NCBI GenBank assembly: GCA_027491255.1
Contig: JAIXWM010000144.1
Location: 18,528 to 82,527, forward strand
From: Rubrivivax sp.
GTDB lineage: Bacteria > Pseudomonadota > Gammaproteobacteria > Burkholderiales > Burkholderiaceae_C
Length of the DNA: 64,000 bases
Reading direction: 5' to 3'
Shown: positions 52,550 through 62,951 of the stretch, one piece after another
Layout of the letters: every line of letters starts with the position of its first letter
Numbering within the stretch: the first letter of the stretch is position 1
Notes under the pieces: generated by a model
Seen by the model: the letters and a program-made list of their open reading frames with translations, nothing else
What the model was told of the DNA's origin: nothing
The model's database searches: none
Made by a program: the position numbers and the translations under genes

Positions 52550-53163
52550 CAGCTCGGCCGCGTACCCAGGCCGGCGAACAGGGTCTGGACGACCCACTCG
52601 ACGACCTGCGCGTCGTCGTAGGGCCCGGCGGCCTTGAGCAGGCCGGGAACGGGGTCGGCCACACGGGCGTAGAGCGTGTACAGCGTCAGCTCGAGCGGAA
52701 GCGAACGATCCACCTCACCATCGGCCTGAGCGCGCAGGATCCACGCGCCAAGCAGGTCGGACAGCTGGGCCAGCAGCTCGGCACAGGGGCGGGCGCCCAC
52801 GAACTCGGCGCGGACGCTGGGGTGGTGCAGGGGAAGAACCGGCATCTCGCCGGCGAGTTGCAGCTTCACGCCCCAGCGCACCATCGCGCGCAGGCGGCCG
52901 AGCGCGGACACATCCACATGCCCGTCGAGCTGCCGCGCCACCTCGAGCGCACGCTCGAGCAGGCGCTCGATGACGGCCGCAACCAGCGCCTCTTTCGAGA
53001 CGAAGTGCTTGTAGAGGCTGGCCTTTGCGATCCCGACGTCAGCGGCAATCTCATCGACCGTCATCTGCTCGAAGCCCTTCTCGGCCAGCAGGCGGTTCAC
53101 CACGTCGACGATGGCGTCCTCACGAACGCGAAGCACCTTCTCGCGCAGCGACCCTTTTGTCAT
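52549..53163 (-). CDS. TetR-family transcriptional regulator
   Basis: A 204-residue TetR regulator. The helix-turn-helix is at about residues 30-55 (FEQMTVDEIAADVGIAKASLYKHFVSKEAL), and the ligand-binding helical domain follows. The usual target is a neighbouring operon. Candidates are itself or the small gene divergent-downstream; no efflux pump is adjacent, so the regulon is unclear. The ATG at 53163 is preceded by GAATGG rather than a good Shine-Dalgarno sequence. Confidence 0.88.
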   Translation of the reverse strand: MTKGSLREKVLRVREDAIVDVVNRLLAEKGFEQMTVDEIAADVGIAKASLYKHFVSKEALVAAVIERLLERALEVARQLDGHVDVSALGRLRAMVRWGVKLQLAGEMPVLPLHHPSVRAEFVGARPCAELLAQLSDLLGAWILRAQADGEVDRSLPLELTLYTLYARVADPVPGLLKAAGPYDDAQVVEWVVQTLFAGLGTRPS

Positions 53164-53246
53164 CGAACCATTCTATGCACGCGGCAGTCTGCGCCCGGGG
53201 TTGGGGGCTATCGGAGATACCGGTGCGGCTGCGGTCGCAGCGACCG

Positions 53247-53468
53247 TCAGGCCAGACGCGGTGGCGGCGGTACCTCCAACGCGCCCGGCGCGTCGGATCC
53301 GCGGGCGCGCTCGGCGCCTGGCGCAGCGGGCAGCAAGGGCCGCGCTGCGAGCGTCATGTCGAGCGCGAGCTCGGCGCCGCAGTCGCCGAAGTCCGGTCGG
53401 GTGCCGGGCGAGCGGCGCGGGCGGCGCAGGCCTTGAAGCAGGAGGCGGGTCAGGCGGGTGGCGGTCAT
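53247..53468 (-). CDS. Small hypothetical protein
   Basis: A 73-residue frame from ATG 53468, preceded by GGGAG with suitable spacing. It has a basic N terminus (TRLTRLLLQGLRRPRR) and PDFGDCGAELALDMTL, which recalls a short PDFADxGTAFGLD segment in small Burkholderiales proteins; I recall this pattern but cannot verify it. The C terminus is Pro/Ala-rich. It may not be a gene. Confidence 0.4.
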   Translation of the reverse strand: MTATRLTRLLLQGLRRPRRSPGTRPDFGDCGAELALDMTLAARPLLPAAPGAERARGSDAPGALEVPPPPRLA

Positions 53469-53645
53469 CTCGGGGCTCCCTGGCGCAACGTCGGCGTCGA
53501 CATGCTCCGATGTTCTTCGGCAACCCATGACAAGAACTTGACAGGTGAAGACCCGTCGATTCGAGAGCTGCCGCGGCGTCGCGCGCAGGCCACACGCCGC
53601 GGCAGGCGCGGGGGCCCGTGGCCGCTGCGCCCCGGCTGCGCTCGA

Positions 53646-54926
53646 CTACCGCTTCTGCTTCAAGGCGTTCAGGGCCGCCTGCATCTCGCTGTCCACCTTG
53701 GCCAGCGCCTCGTCGACGAAGGTGGCGTCGAGCACGCGGCTGTTCACCTTCAGCACGCCCTTGGCGTATTCGAAGCTCGTCGTCAGGGTGTCCCCCTGAA
53801 CCACGGCCAGGCCCGAGCCCGCCGCCGCCTCACGCTGCTCGGGCGAAAGCAGTGCGCCCCTGACCGCAGCCTTGCCGGTAGACCGCAGGCGGTCGACCAG
53901 GGCAGTCTGCGCACCCTGCGCCGGCATGACCGTGACCGTGAAAGCCCCCTCCACCCCGGCGTTCTTCGCACTGCCGGTCAGCGTGGGGATACCGAACGAG
54001 AAACCCTTGCTGAGGACAGTCTCGACGGCTTCGGCCGCCATCTTCCGCTCCTTGCTGGTGAGCGACTTCATCTCGCCGCTTTCCTGGGCCACCAGGACCA
54101 GCTTCTCCACCGATTCGGCGTGAAGGCCGTTGAGCTCCCACTTGATCTGGAGATTGGAGAACTCCTGGCCGCCCCCCTCGATCTTGCGCACGGATTGGGT
54201 GACCGACGTGTCGAACCTGTCGCCGTTGCGGCGCGATTCGGCGGTCAGGTCCAGGCCTTCGAGCGTACCCAGGCTCGTGTCGATCTGGGCCACCGCGAGC
54301 CGGGCGAACGCCTTGCCCCTGGTCTCGTTGTCGACGTCGATGCTGACGGCGGTGCCCTGGACTTCAAAAGCCTGGCCGTGGCCCCGCATGACGAGCTTGT
54401 CGAGCTTCCACTGCAACTCCAGGCGCTTCGTGTCGAACAGGACGGTGCCGGTGGACGCAACGATGCTCCAGCTCGCGCCAGACTTCCTGATGCTGACCTG
54501 CGGCACCCGGATGTCGCTCACGAGACCCCCGCCATAGGCGATGCTGCCCTCGCCCGTGAGCTTGAGGTCAGCACCGAGCACGGACTTGAGCTCCACGGCG
54601 AGCGGCCCTTCGGGCAGCAGCAGCCAGGAAAAGCGCGCCGCCCCGGTCGGCAGCGCCTTGTGATCCACCGAGTAGGCCACCAGGAACGGGTAGCTGTCCT
54701 GCGCATCCGTGTAGACGAGGTGAAACTCGCCCGAGGACGCGAACAGCCCGCGCGAGTGCTTCAGGTCCATGACCTTCCACGCCGAGCGCGCGGACGCACC
54801 TGCGGCAGGCGTCGACCACGACTTCACGGCCTCCTCGACCTTGACCCCCGTGCGCCACCCGAGTCCGACCCAGAGCGCCGCGACCAGCAGCAGGGCGGCG
54901 CCGAATACGAGGAGCTTGTTCTTCAT
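53646..54926 (-). CDS. DUF945/YdgA-family protein
   Basis: A 426-residue protein with one N-terminal membrane anchor (KNKLLVFGAALLLVAALWVGLGW) and a long periplasmic beta-rich region. It has the YdgA/DUF945 style: VKVEEAVKSW early, then repeated alternating strands. Function is unknown; E. coli YdgA is an inner-membrane protein with a periplasmic domain. Base composition looks slightly less GC-rich than its neighbours. It stands alone; the 230-bp spacer upstream carries nothing recognised. Confidence 0.75.
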   Translation of the reverse strand: MKNKLLVFGAALLLVAALWVGLGWRTGVKVEEAVKSWSTPAAGASARSAWKVMDLKHSRGLFASSGEFHLVYTDAQDSYPFLVAYSVDHKALPTGAARFSWLLLPEGPLAVELKSVLGADLKLTGEGSIAYGGGLVSDIRVPQVSIRKSGASWSIVASTGTVLFDTKRLELQWKLDKLVMRGHGQAFEVQGTAVSIDVDNETRGKAFARLAVAQIDTSLGTLEGLDLTAESRRNGDRFDTSVTQSVRKIEGGGQEFSNLQIKWELNGLHAESVEKLVLVAQESGEMKSLTSKERKMAAEAVETVLSKGFSFGIPTLTGSAKNAGVEGAFTVTVMPAQGAQTALVDRLRSTGKAAVRGALLSPEQREAAAGSGLAVVQGDTLTTSFEYAKGVLKVNSRVLDATFVDEALAKVDSEMQAALNALKQKR

Positions 54927-55156
54927 TGTCGAGACGACCTGGTGGGTCCGAAAAGACTGCCACCAGCAAGCACCGGCCGCAGCGCCCGAGAACCGATCCC
55001 CAGGGCCGATCAGCGCACCGGTGACGACCGCAGCACGCAGCGAGACGCGGCGGCTCGTCGACCTCGGTTTGGTGTTCGTGCTGTGGGTTTACGTATTTTA
55101 TTTCTCGGTCGCGCTCTTGTGGCCGCTCGCCGGCACCTTCGACGGCCTGCCGGGCT

Positions 55157-55867
55157 TCAGCGCGGGCGCCTCGGTGGGCGCCGGGGCGGGCCGCGCCGCG
55201 GCGCCGCAGCGCCTGCGCCGCGCGGGCGCGAGACGTCGGCGATCAGCAGCACGCTGCGCACCAGGTCCTCCACCGCCTCGGCCAGCGTGCGCGGGGGCTC
55301 GAGGGTCTCGATGATCGGCAGCAGATCGTCCGCGTCCTCGAGGTCCTCGGGGTCGAGCATGGCGTAGAGCAAGGCCAGCGGCTCGTGCAGGGCGGGCGCA
55401 TCCAGTGCCATCAGCCCTGGAAAACATTCCAGCGCAAGCGAGAAACCCGCCACCCATGGCTGCGCCAGCTGCGACGGCGTCAGCGGCGGGCCGTCGTCGT
55501 CGGCCTCGTCGACCTCGAACACCCAGGGGTCGAACCAGGCGCGCTCGGCGATCGCTCGGCCGAGCTCGGCATGGCGGCGCCGCGCGAGCGCGGCGATGCG
55601 GCGCCAGTCCGCGCTGTCGGGCACCGGGGCACCATCGGCGTCGGCCACCCGCGCCAGCCAGTCCACCGCCGGCACCGGCTGCGGCTGCAGCAGCAGGCCG
55701 CAGAGGTAGCCGTCGAGCGCGCTCGTGTCAAGCGGCTGCGCCGGGGGCGGCAGCCCGGCCAGCAGGTGCTCGAGTTCGGCGATCTCGGCGTCACCCAGCG
55801 GCGCCTGCGGCGGTGCGGCAGCGGGGGCGGGAGCAGGGGGGGAGTGCCGGGGCGGGGAATCGCGCAT
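55157..55867 (-). CDS. UPF0149 (YecA/YgfB) family protein
   Basis: A 236-residue protein of the YgfB/YecA family, function unknown. The family core is visible: LDGYLCGLLLQPQPV, WVAGFSLALECFPGLMAL, and a helical stretch with DPEDLEDADDLLPIIETLEPPRTLAEAVEDLV. The N terminus is Pro/Ala-rich; the C terminus is an Arg/Pro-rich tail where YecA has a SEC-C zinc motif, which is absent here. It is divergent from mmsA with 74 bp between starts. Confidence 0.85.
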   Translation of the reverse strand: MRDSPPRHSPPAPAPAAAPPQAPLGDAEIAELEHLLAGLPPPAQPLDTSALDGYLCGLLLQPQPVPAVDWLARVADADGAPVPDSADWRRIAALARRRHAELGRAIAERAWFDPWVFEVDEADDDGPPLTPSQLAQPWVAGFSLALECFPGLMALDAPALHEPLALLYAMLDPEDLEDADDLLPIIETLEPPRTLAEAVEDLVRSVLLIADVSRPRGAGAAAPRRGPPRRPPRRPR

Positions 55868-55941
55868 GGCCGCATTGTCGCGGCCGCGGCCGCCATAGAC
55901 TCGCAGGTTTTGCCACCATCCCCGCCACGCAGGAGATCACC

Positions 55942-57462
<1,521 letters not shown>

Positions 57463-57832
57463 GGGTGCGCATCGTCCTTGAGCCCGCGCAATCCCGGCCG
57501 GTCGGCCGCGCCTAGACTGGCCATGCGCTGTCGACATCGGCCTCGCGGCTGAAGCGACGGTGAAGATGGGGGCCCGGCAACGGGCTTGAGCGCAGGGGCC
57601 TTCGGGTCGGTTGCGCGGGACGAGGACGTCACCCAGACGGCTCAGCAGGTCGCGAGGCCTGGAACCGGGGTCCTCGCCGGGCCCGCCGCTCTTGACGGAG
57701 CGGCGGGCCGCTTCGCGTGCGGATCCCGGTGGGCGGCCCGGGCCGGCGCGGCGGCAGATAGGATCGGTGTCCGTCAGCGGGCCCCCGCCCGCGCCGACCG
57801 CCCCGACTCGCCGCCCCCGCCGCCGCAACGCC
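57463..57832. other. 370-bp spacer between mmsA and the thioesterase
   Basis: No convincing gene. It contains the long hairpin at 57680-57709 and several smaller GC-rich inverted repeats between 57550 and 57670. No known riboswitch or RNA family is recognised by eye. Confidence 0.4.
57680..57709. terminator. Perfect 11-bp hairpin, possible terminator or part of an RNA
   Basis: GGCCCGCCGCT-CTTGACGG-AGCGGCGGGCC has an 11-bp perfect stem and an 8-nt loop. No T-run follows on the plus strand. It is the strongest hairpin in the spacer and lies over 200 bp past mmsA. Confidence 0.45.
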
Positions 57833-58273
57833 ATGAGCACCGCCCCCTTCCAGGACGCCACCCTCAGCCCCGACTACTTCAACCGCATCAGCCAGCGAGG
57901 CCTGCCGGCGCACCTGGGCCTGAAGGTGCTGCAGGTCGGCGCGCAGGAAGTGCGCCTGGAGATGGCCCTGCTGCCGGTGCTGATGGCACCCAACGGCTTC
58001 CTGCACGCCGGCGCCCTGGTGACGCTGGCGGACACCGCGGCCGGCTACGGCTGCGTGGCCAACCTGCCCGAGGGCGCGCGCGGCTTCACGACGATCGAGC
58101 TGAAGTCCAACCACCTCGGCACCGCCACCGAGGGCCACGCCGACTGCGTGGCGCGCCCGGCCCACGTGGGCCGAACGACCCAGGTCTGGGACGCCGAGGT
58201 CACGCACCGCGAGAGCGGACGCACGCTGGCGCTGTTCCGCTGCACGCAGATGGTGCTGTACCCCAAGGGCTGA
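57833..58273 (+). CDS. PaaI-family thioesterase
   Basis: A 146-residue hotdog-fold acyl-CoA thioesterase. The segment APNGFLHAGALVTLADTAAGYG carries the catalytic Asp and Asn/His positions of the PaaI/YdiI type, and TTIELKSNHLG plus the strand TLALFRCTQMVLYPKG complete the fold. It likely hydrolyses short or aromatic acyl-CoAs. I start at ATG 57833 (MSTAPFQDATL); the open frame continues upstream without family similarity. Confidence 0.88.
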   Translation: MSTAPFQDATLSPDYFNRISQRGLPAHLGLKVLQVGAQEVRLEMALLPVLMAPNGFLHAGALVTLADTAAGYGCVANLPEGARGFTTIELKSNHLGTATEGHADCVARPAHVGRTTQVWDAEVTHRESGRTLALFRCTQMVLYPKG

Positions 58274-58307
58274 GCCTGGATCGGCGCGGTCCATTGCCCA
58301 TCCACGC

Positions 58308-60305
58308 TCAACCCTGCAGCAGCTTGGCCTCCGCCAACTCCAGCGGCTCGGGCAGGCCCGCAAGCACGAGCGTGTCGCCGGCGCCGAGCACGATCTCGTC
58401 GCCAGCATCGACGACGGCGCCGCCACCGAGCCGCAGCGACACCACCTGCGCGCCGACCGCGTGCAGTGCCAGGTCGCCCAGGCGCTGTCCCAGGCAGGCG
58501 GCGCCGGCCGGCAGCGTGACGCTGCGCAGCCGCGCCTGCTCGAGCTCGGCCACGGTGTCGTCGTCGGCGCCGTGGAAGTAGCCGCGCAGCAGCCGGTAGC
58601 GCGCGTCGCGCGCATCGCGCGTGATGCGGATCACGCGCTGCATCGGCACACCCACCAGCGCCAGCGCGTGCCCGGCCAGCATCAGCGAACCCTCGATCGC
58701 CTCGGGCACGACCTCGGTCGCGCCGGCAGCGCGCAGGCGGTCCATGTCGGCGTCGTCGATGGTGCGCACGAGCACCGGCACCTTGGGCGCGTGCTCGCGC
58801 ACCAGCGCCAGGATCTTCAGCGCCGAGGGCGTGTCGTGGTAGGTGACGACGACGGCGCTGGCGCGCGCCAGCCCGGCGGCCATCAGGCTCTGCAGCCGGG
58901 CGGCGTCGCCGAAGACGACGCTGCGCCCGGCGGCCGCGGCCTGGCGCACGCGGTCGGGGTCGAGGTCGAGAGCCATGTAGGGGATGCGCTCGGGCTCGAG
59001 CAGGCGCGCCAGGTTCTGGCCGCTGCGGCCGAAGCCGCAGATGATGACGTGGGCCTCGGTGGCCATGGCCTTCTTCGCGATCGAGGTCAGCGCCACCGAC
59101 TGCATCAGCCAGTCGTTGGCGCTGAGCCGGCTGACGATGCGGTCGGCATTCATCACCAGAAAGGGCGCGGCCAGCATCGACAGCACCATCGCGGCCAGCA
59201 CCGGGCTCACCCACTGCGGCGCGATCAGCCGCTGCTCGGCGCCCAGCGTCAGCAGCACGAAGCCGAACTCGCCGGCCTGCGCGAGGTACAGCCCCACACG
59301 CAGCGAGGTGCCGGGCCCGGCGCGAAAGAGCCTGGCCAGCGCGGCGATGAGCACGAACTTGGCCAGGATCGGCAGCGTGGTCAGCAGCAGCACCAGCAGC
59401 CACTGCTCGAGCACCGGACGCCAGTCGAGCTTCATGCCGATGGTGATGAAGAACAGCCCCAGCAGCACGTCGTGGAAGGGCCGGATGTCGGTCTCGACCT
59501 GGTGCTTGTATTCGGTCTCGGCCACCAGCATGCCGGCGACGAAGGCGCCGAGCGCCAGCGACAGGCCGGCGTGCTCGGTCAGCCAGGCCAGGCCGAGCGT
59601 GACGAGCAGCAGGTTCAGGATGAAGAGTTCGTCACTCTTGCGCCGTGCCACCAGCGTCAGCCACCAGCGCATCACGCGCTGGCCACCCACCAGCAGCACG
59701 GTCAGAAGCCCCGCGGCCTTCAGGAACGCCAGCGCCAGCGAGCCGGCGAGTTCCTCGGTGCCGGAGCCCAGCGCCGGGATCAGCACCAGCAGCGGCACGA
59801 CCGCCAGATCCTGGAACAGCAGGATGCCCATCACGCGGCGCCCGTGCTCGCTGTCGATCTCCAGGCGCTCGGCCATCAGCTTGGCGATGATGGCGGTGCT
59901 CGACATCGCGATCGCGCCGCCGAGCACGACCGCGCCCTGCCAGCCCAGTTCCCAGGGCCGGGTGGTGAAGGAGAACAGCCACAGCAGAAGGAAGTGGCCG
60001 ATCACGGCACCCATGACCGTGAGCGCGACCTGCGACAGGCCGAGCCCGAAGACCAGGGTGCGCATGCTGCGCAGCTTGGGCAGGTTGAACTCCAGCCCGA
60101 GCACGAACATCAGGAACACGACGCCGAACTCGGCGAGGTAGCGCACCCCGGCACTGTCCTGCGCGAGCGCGAGTGCGTTCGGCCCGATCAGCACGCCCAC
60201 CACCAGGTAGCCCAGCATCGGCGGCAGTTTCAGCGAGCGGCAGACGACGACGCCGGCCACCGCGGCGACGAGGTAGAGCAGCACGAGTTCGAGGGTGGTG
60301 GCCAT
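58308..60305 (-). CDS. Kef-type monovalent cation:proton antiporter (CPA2)
   Basis: Inner-membrane K+/H+ or Na+/H+ antiporter of 665 residues. The first about 385 residues form the CPA2 transporter with about twelve helices (VLIGPNALALAQDSAGVRYLAEFGVVFLMF, LGAFVAGMLVAETEY). Next is a TrkA-N nucleotide-binding domain starting HVIICGFGRSGQNLARLL near residue 418, then a TrkA-C domain (SVTLPAGAACLGQRLGDLAL). The layout is that of KefB/KefC; no KefF/KefG oxidoreductase is adjacent. Divergent from kdsD. Confidence 0.92.
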   Translation of the reverse strand: MATTLELVLLYLVAAVAGVVVCRSLKLPPMLGYLVVGVLIGPNALALAQDSAGVRYLAEFGVVFLMFVLGLEFNLPKLRSMRTLVFGLGLSQVALTVMGAVIGHFLLLWLFSFTTRPWELGWQGAVVLGGAIAMSSTAIIAKLMAERLEIDSEHGRRVMGILLFQDLAVVPLLVLIPALGSGTEELAGSLALAFLKAAGLLTVLLVGGQRVMRWWLTLVARRKSDELFILNLLLVTLGLAWLTEHAGLSLALGAFVAGMLVAETEYKHQVETDIRPFHDVLLGLFFITIGMKLDWRPVLEQWLLVLLLTTLPILAKFVLIAALARLFRAGPGTSLRVGLYLAQAGEFGFVLLTLGAEQRLIAPQWVSPVLAAMVLSMLAAPFLVMNADRIVSRLSANDWLMQSVALTSIAKKAMATEAHVIICGFGRSGQNLARLLEPERIPYMALDLDPDRVRQAAAAGRSVVFGDAARLQSLMAAGLARASAVVVTYHDTPSALKILALVREHAPKVPVLVRTIDDADMDRLRAAGATEVVPEAIEGSLMLAGHALALVGVPMQRVIRITRDARDARYRLLRGYFHGADDDTVAELEQARLRSVTLPAGAACLGQRLGDLALHAVGAQVVSLRLGGGAVVDAGDEIVLGAGDTLVLAGLPEPLELAEAKLLQG

Positions 60306-60320
60306 GCGGGGACGCGAACC

Positions 60321-60326
60321 TAGAAT
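60321..60326 (+). promoter_or_regulatory. Possible -10 box for kdsD
   Basis: TAGAAT lies about 60 bp before kdsD in the 81-bp region divergent from the Kef gene. No matching -35 is seen. Confidence 0.3.
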
Positions 60327-60386
60327 GGTCCGATCCTATCGGAGGCCCCTGCGACGCCGACCCCGGCCCGCCAGCCTCGTCGCGAC

Positions 60387-61427
60387 GTGAGCGCCTCCTC
60401 CAGCCCACCACCCAGCGAGCTTTCCAGCTCCCCGCCGCCCGGCCGACCCGGCGCCTTCAGCGCCGGGCGCGCGCTCGCGCTCGCGCGCCGCACCTTCGAG
60501 ATCGAGGCGCGGGCGCTGCACGGCCTGGCCGCGCGCCAGGGCGAGGCCTTCGCGCAGGCGGTGCAGACCATGCTGCAATGCCGCGGCCGCACCGTGGTGA
60601 TGGGCATGGGCAAGAGCGGGCACGTGGGGCGCAAGATCGCGGCCACGCTGTCGTCCACCGGCACGCCGGCGCTGTTCGTCCACCCGGCCGAGGCGCTGCA
60701 CGGCGACCTTGGCATGGTCGCTCCGGGGGACGTCGTGCTCGCCCTGTCCAACAGTGGCGAATCCGACGAGCTCGCCGCCGTGCTGCCGGCACTGCGCCGC
60801 CTGGGCGTGGTGCTGGTGGCGATGACCGGCCGTTCGGGCTCGACGCTGGCGCGCCACGCCGACCTCGTGCTCGACAGCGGCGTCGAGCAGGAAGCCTGCC
60901 CGATGAACCTCGCGCCGACCGCGAGCACGACGGCGCAGATGGCGCTGGGCGACGCGCTGGCGGTGGCGCTGCTGGACGCGCGCGGCTTCGGCGAGCACGA
61001 CTTCGCGCGCTCGCACCCGGGCGGCAGCCTCGGGCGGCGGCTGCTGGTGCACGTGCGCGACCTGATGCGCACCGGCGCGGCCGTGCCCGAGGTCGCGCCC
61101 GGCACCCCCCTGACGCAAGTGCTGCGCGAGATGAGCGCCAAGGGCCTGGGCTTCACTGCGGTGGTGGACGCGCAGCGCAGGCCGCTGGGCATCTTCACCG
61201 ACGGCGACCTGCGCCGCCTGATCGAGCGTGGCGCCGAGCTGCTGGCCCTGGACGCGGCCGCGGTCATGCGCGCGCGGCCGCGCGTGGTGCGCGACGACGC
61301 GCTGGCGGTCGACGCCGCCGGGCTGATGGAGCAGTACCGCATCACGAGCCTGATCGTCGTCGATGCCGAGGACGTGGTCGTGGGCGCGCTCAACAGCAAC
61401 GACCTGATGCGTGCCAAGGTGATCTGA
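60387..61427 (+). CDS. kdsD: D-arabinose 5-phosphate isomerase
   Basis: Makes arabinose 5-phosphate, the first precursor of Kdo for lipopolysaccharide. The 346-residue protein has a SIS domain (VVMGMGKSGHVGRKIAATLSSTGTPALFVHP, LALSNSGESDEL) and two C-terminal CBS domains (VRDLMRTGAAVPEV; VMRARPRVVRDDALAVDAAGLMEQYRI). The first 22 residues are a Ser/Pro-rich leader from GTG 60387. The stop overlaps the kdsC start (TGATG), so the two are coupled. Confidence 0.95.
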   Translation: MSASSSPPPSELSSSPPPGRPGAFSAGRALALARRTFEIEARALHGLAARQGEAFAQAVQTMLQCRGRTVVMGMGKSGHVGRKIAATLSSTGTPALFVHPAEALHGDLGMVAPGDVVLALSNSGESDELAAVLPALRRLGVVLVAMTGRSGSTLARHADLVLDSGVEQEACPMNLAPTASTTAQMALGDALAVALLDARGFGEHDFARSHPGGSLGRRLLVHVRDLMRTGAAVPEVAPGTPLTQVLREMSAKGLGFTAVVDAQRRPLGIFTDGDLRRLIERGAELLALDAAAVMRARPRVVRDDALAVDAAGLMEQYRITSLIVVDAEDVVVGALNSNDLMRAKVI

Positions 61428-62038
61428 TGGACGCCGATACCCCAGCCGTGAGATTCGCACCCGCGCTGCTGCTGCGCGCGATGGGCCCTGCCGCAGGCCC
61501 GGGCGAAGACCCGGGCGAGGGCTGGGGTGTGCAGGCCGCGATCTTCGACGTCGACGGCGTGCTGACCGACGGTCGCATCTACATCGGCGAACACGGCGAG
61601 ACCGTCAAGGCCTTCTCGACGCTGGACGGGCTCGGCATCAAGCTCCTTGCGCGCTGCGGCATCGCGCCACTGGTCATCACCGGGCGCGACTCGCCGGCGG
61701 TGCGCCGGCGCGTGGCCGAGCTCGGCGTCGGGCACGCCCGCTACGGCGTCGAGGACAAGCTCGCCGCGGCAACCGAACTGCTGGGCGGCCTCGGCCTGGC
61801 CTGGGCGCGGGTCGCCGCCATCGGTGACGACTGGCCCGACCTGCCGCTGCTGCAACGCGCCGGCTTCTCCTGCGCCCCGGCCCAGGCCCATGCCGAAGTG
61901 CGCGCGCGCGTGCACCACGTCACCGCCGCGTACGGGGGACACGGCGCGGCGCGTGAATTCTGCGACCTGCTGCTGATGGCCTCAGGGCATTACGCACGGC
62001 TGCTGCGCGAGCAGACCGCAACGACGCAGCGGCCATGA
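61427..62038 (+). CDS. kdsC: 3-deoxy-D-manno-octulosonate 8-phosphate phosphatase
   Basis: Removes phosphate from Kdo-8-phosphate. HAD-family, 203 residues, with catalytic Asp41 and Asp43 in FDVDGVLTDGRIYIG, LVITGRDSPAVRRRVAELG, and the C-terminal GDDWPDLPLLQRAG that binds magnesium. The N terminus has about 33 extra residues rich in Ala/Pro/Gly compared with E. coli KdsC. The stop codon lies within the first bases of a dispersed repeat (62035 onward). Confidence 0.94.
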   Translation: MDADTPAVRFAPALLLRAMGPAAGPGEDPGEGWGVQAAIFDVDGVLTDGRIYIGEHGETVKAFSTLDGLGIKLLARCGIAPLVITGRDSPAVRRRVAELGVGHARYGVEDKLAAATELLGGLGLAWARVAAIGDDWPDLPLLQRAGFSCAPAQAHAEVRARVHHVTAAYGGHGAAREFCDLLLMASGHYARLLREQTATTQRP

Positions 62039-62089
62039 GCAACACCGCACGGCCATCCGGAGCTTGCGCCCTTCCTGCCTTGGGGCTGC
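62035..62089 (+). repeat. Intergenic repeat, copy 1
   Basis: Starts ATGAGCAACACCGCACGGCC at the kdsC stop. It matches copy 2 at 63908 with about 5 mismatches in the first 28 bp, and again through a GCGC...CTCC/TTCC...GGGG block of about 20 bp. If translated, both copies read MS-TARPS---ALP, but neither stays open convincingly. Confidence 0.6.
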
Positions 62090-62156
62090 GGCAAGAAGCG
62101 GGGCGGTCACTGCGGACGTGCCCGCGCGCGCTGCAGCGGGTGTGCGGGGGCCGACC

Positions 62157-62906
62157 GTGAGCCCGCGTCCGATCGAGCTCAACCTCCCGGATCTGCCCGA
62201 GGTGCCGATCGCGCTCGGCCCGACCGATGGCGGGCCAGGGGTCGACCGCCGCCGCCGTCGGCTGCGCCCCTGGGACCTCCTGAGCGCCTGGTTGCCGCTG
62301 CTGCTGATGGGCGCCCTGGCCCTGGGCACGTGGTGGCTCGTGCGCCACGCGCCGCCGCCACTGGAATCGCGCGTCGAACGCGCCCCACGGGAGGAGCCCG
62401 ACTACGTGATGCAGCGCATCACGCTGCAGCGCTACACCGCCGACGGCCGATTGCGCCTGCAGATCGAAGGCCGGGAACTGCGGCACCTGCCGCTGTCGGA
62501 CCGCATCGAGATCGACGACCCCACAGTTCGCGCCTACGCGCCCGACGGACGCGAGATGGTCGGCACGGCCAGGCAGCTCGTGTCCGATGCGAGGGGCGCC
62601 GACGTCCTGCTCAGGGGCGGCGCGCGCGTCGTCGGGACCACGGCGCAGGGCCTGCCGGCCGAGATCGAGGGCGAGGCGCTGCGCGTGCACCCGCGGGAAG
62701 ATCGCGTGAGCAGTGACTTGGCCGTGCGCATGCGCATCGGCAGTGACACGGTGGAGGCTGCCGGCGTCGACTACAACCAGCGCAGCGGGCAGGTCGAGTT
62801 CAGCGGCCCGATGCGGGCCGAGCTTGCGCCGCGCGCGCCGGTGGCGAAAAAGCCGCCGAAGCCGAAGAGCCCTCCCCCGCGCCGCGCAAAGCGAAGCCCA
62901 CGCTGA
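62157..62906 (+). CDS. lptC: LPS export protein LptC
   Basis: LptC is the bitopic inner-membrane protein that passes lipopolysaccharide from LptB2FG to LptA. From GTG 62157 it has 249 residues: a 40-residue cytoplasmic leader, one transmembrane helix at about 41-62 (LLSAWLPLLLMGALALGTWWLV) and a periplasmic jellyroll (YVMQRITLQRYTADGRLRLQIEGRELRHLP). The C terminus is a Pro/Lys/Arg-rich tail. It follows kdsC as expected, but lptA and lptB do not follow; an SbtA-like permease does. Confidence 0.9.
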   Translation: MSPRPIELNLPDLPEVPIALGPTDGGPGVDRRRRRLRPWDLLSAWLPLLLMGALALGTWWLVRHAPPPLESRVERAPREEPDYVMQRITLQRYTADGRLRLQIEGRELRHLPLSDRIEIDDPTVRAYAPDGREMVGTARQLVSDARGADVLLRGGARVVGTTAQGLPAEIEGEALRVHPREDRVSSDLAVRMRIGSDTVEAAGVDYNQRSGQVEFSGPMRAELAPRAPVAKKPPKPKSPPPRRAKRSPR

Positions 62907-62951
62907 ACCCCCAAGGGGTGCAGGCAGGCGCCCTTCTGGCAGGATGCACGG

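Noticed and set aside
57550..57670. Riboswitch before the thioesterase gene
   Set aside because: No conserved core of a known class (glycine, TPP, cobalamin, SAM) was recognisable, and the gene's function does not suggest one.
58461..60323. 620-codon plus-strand open frame
   Set aside because: Antisense of the Kef antiporter, rich in Gln/His/Arg, no recognised domain.
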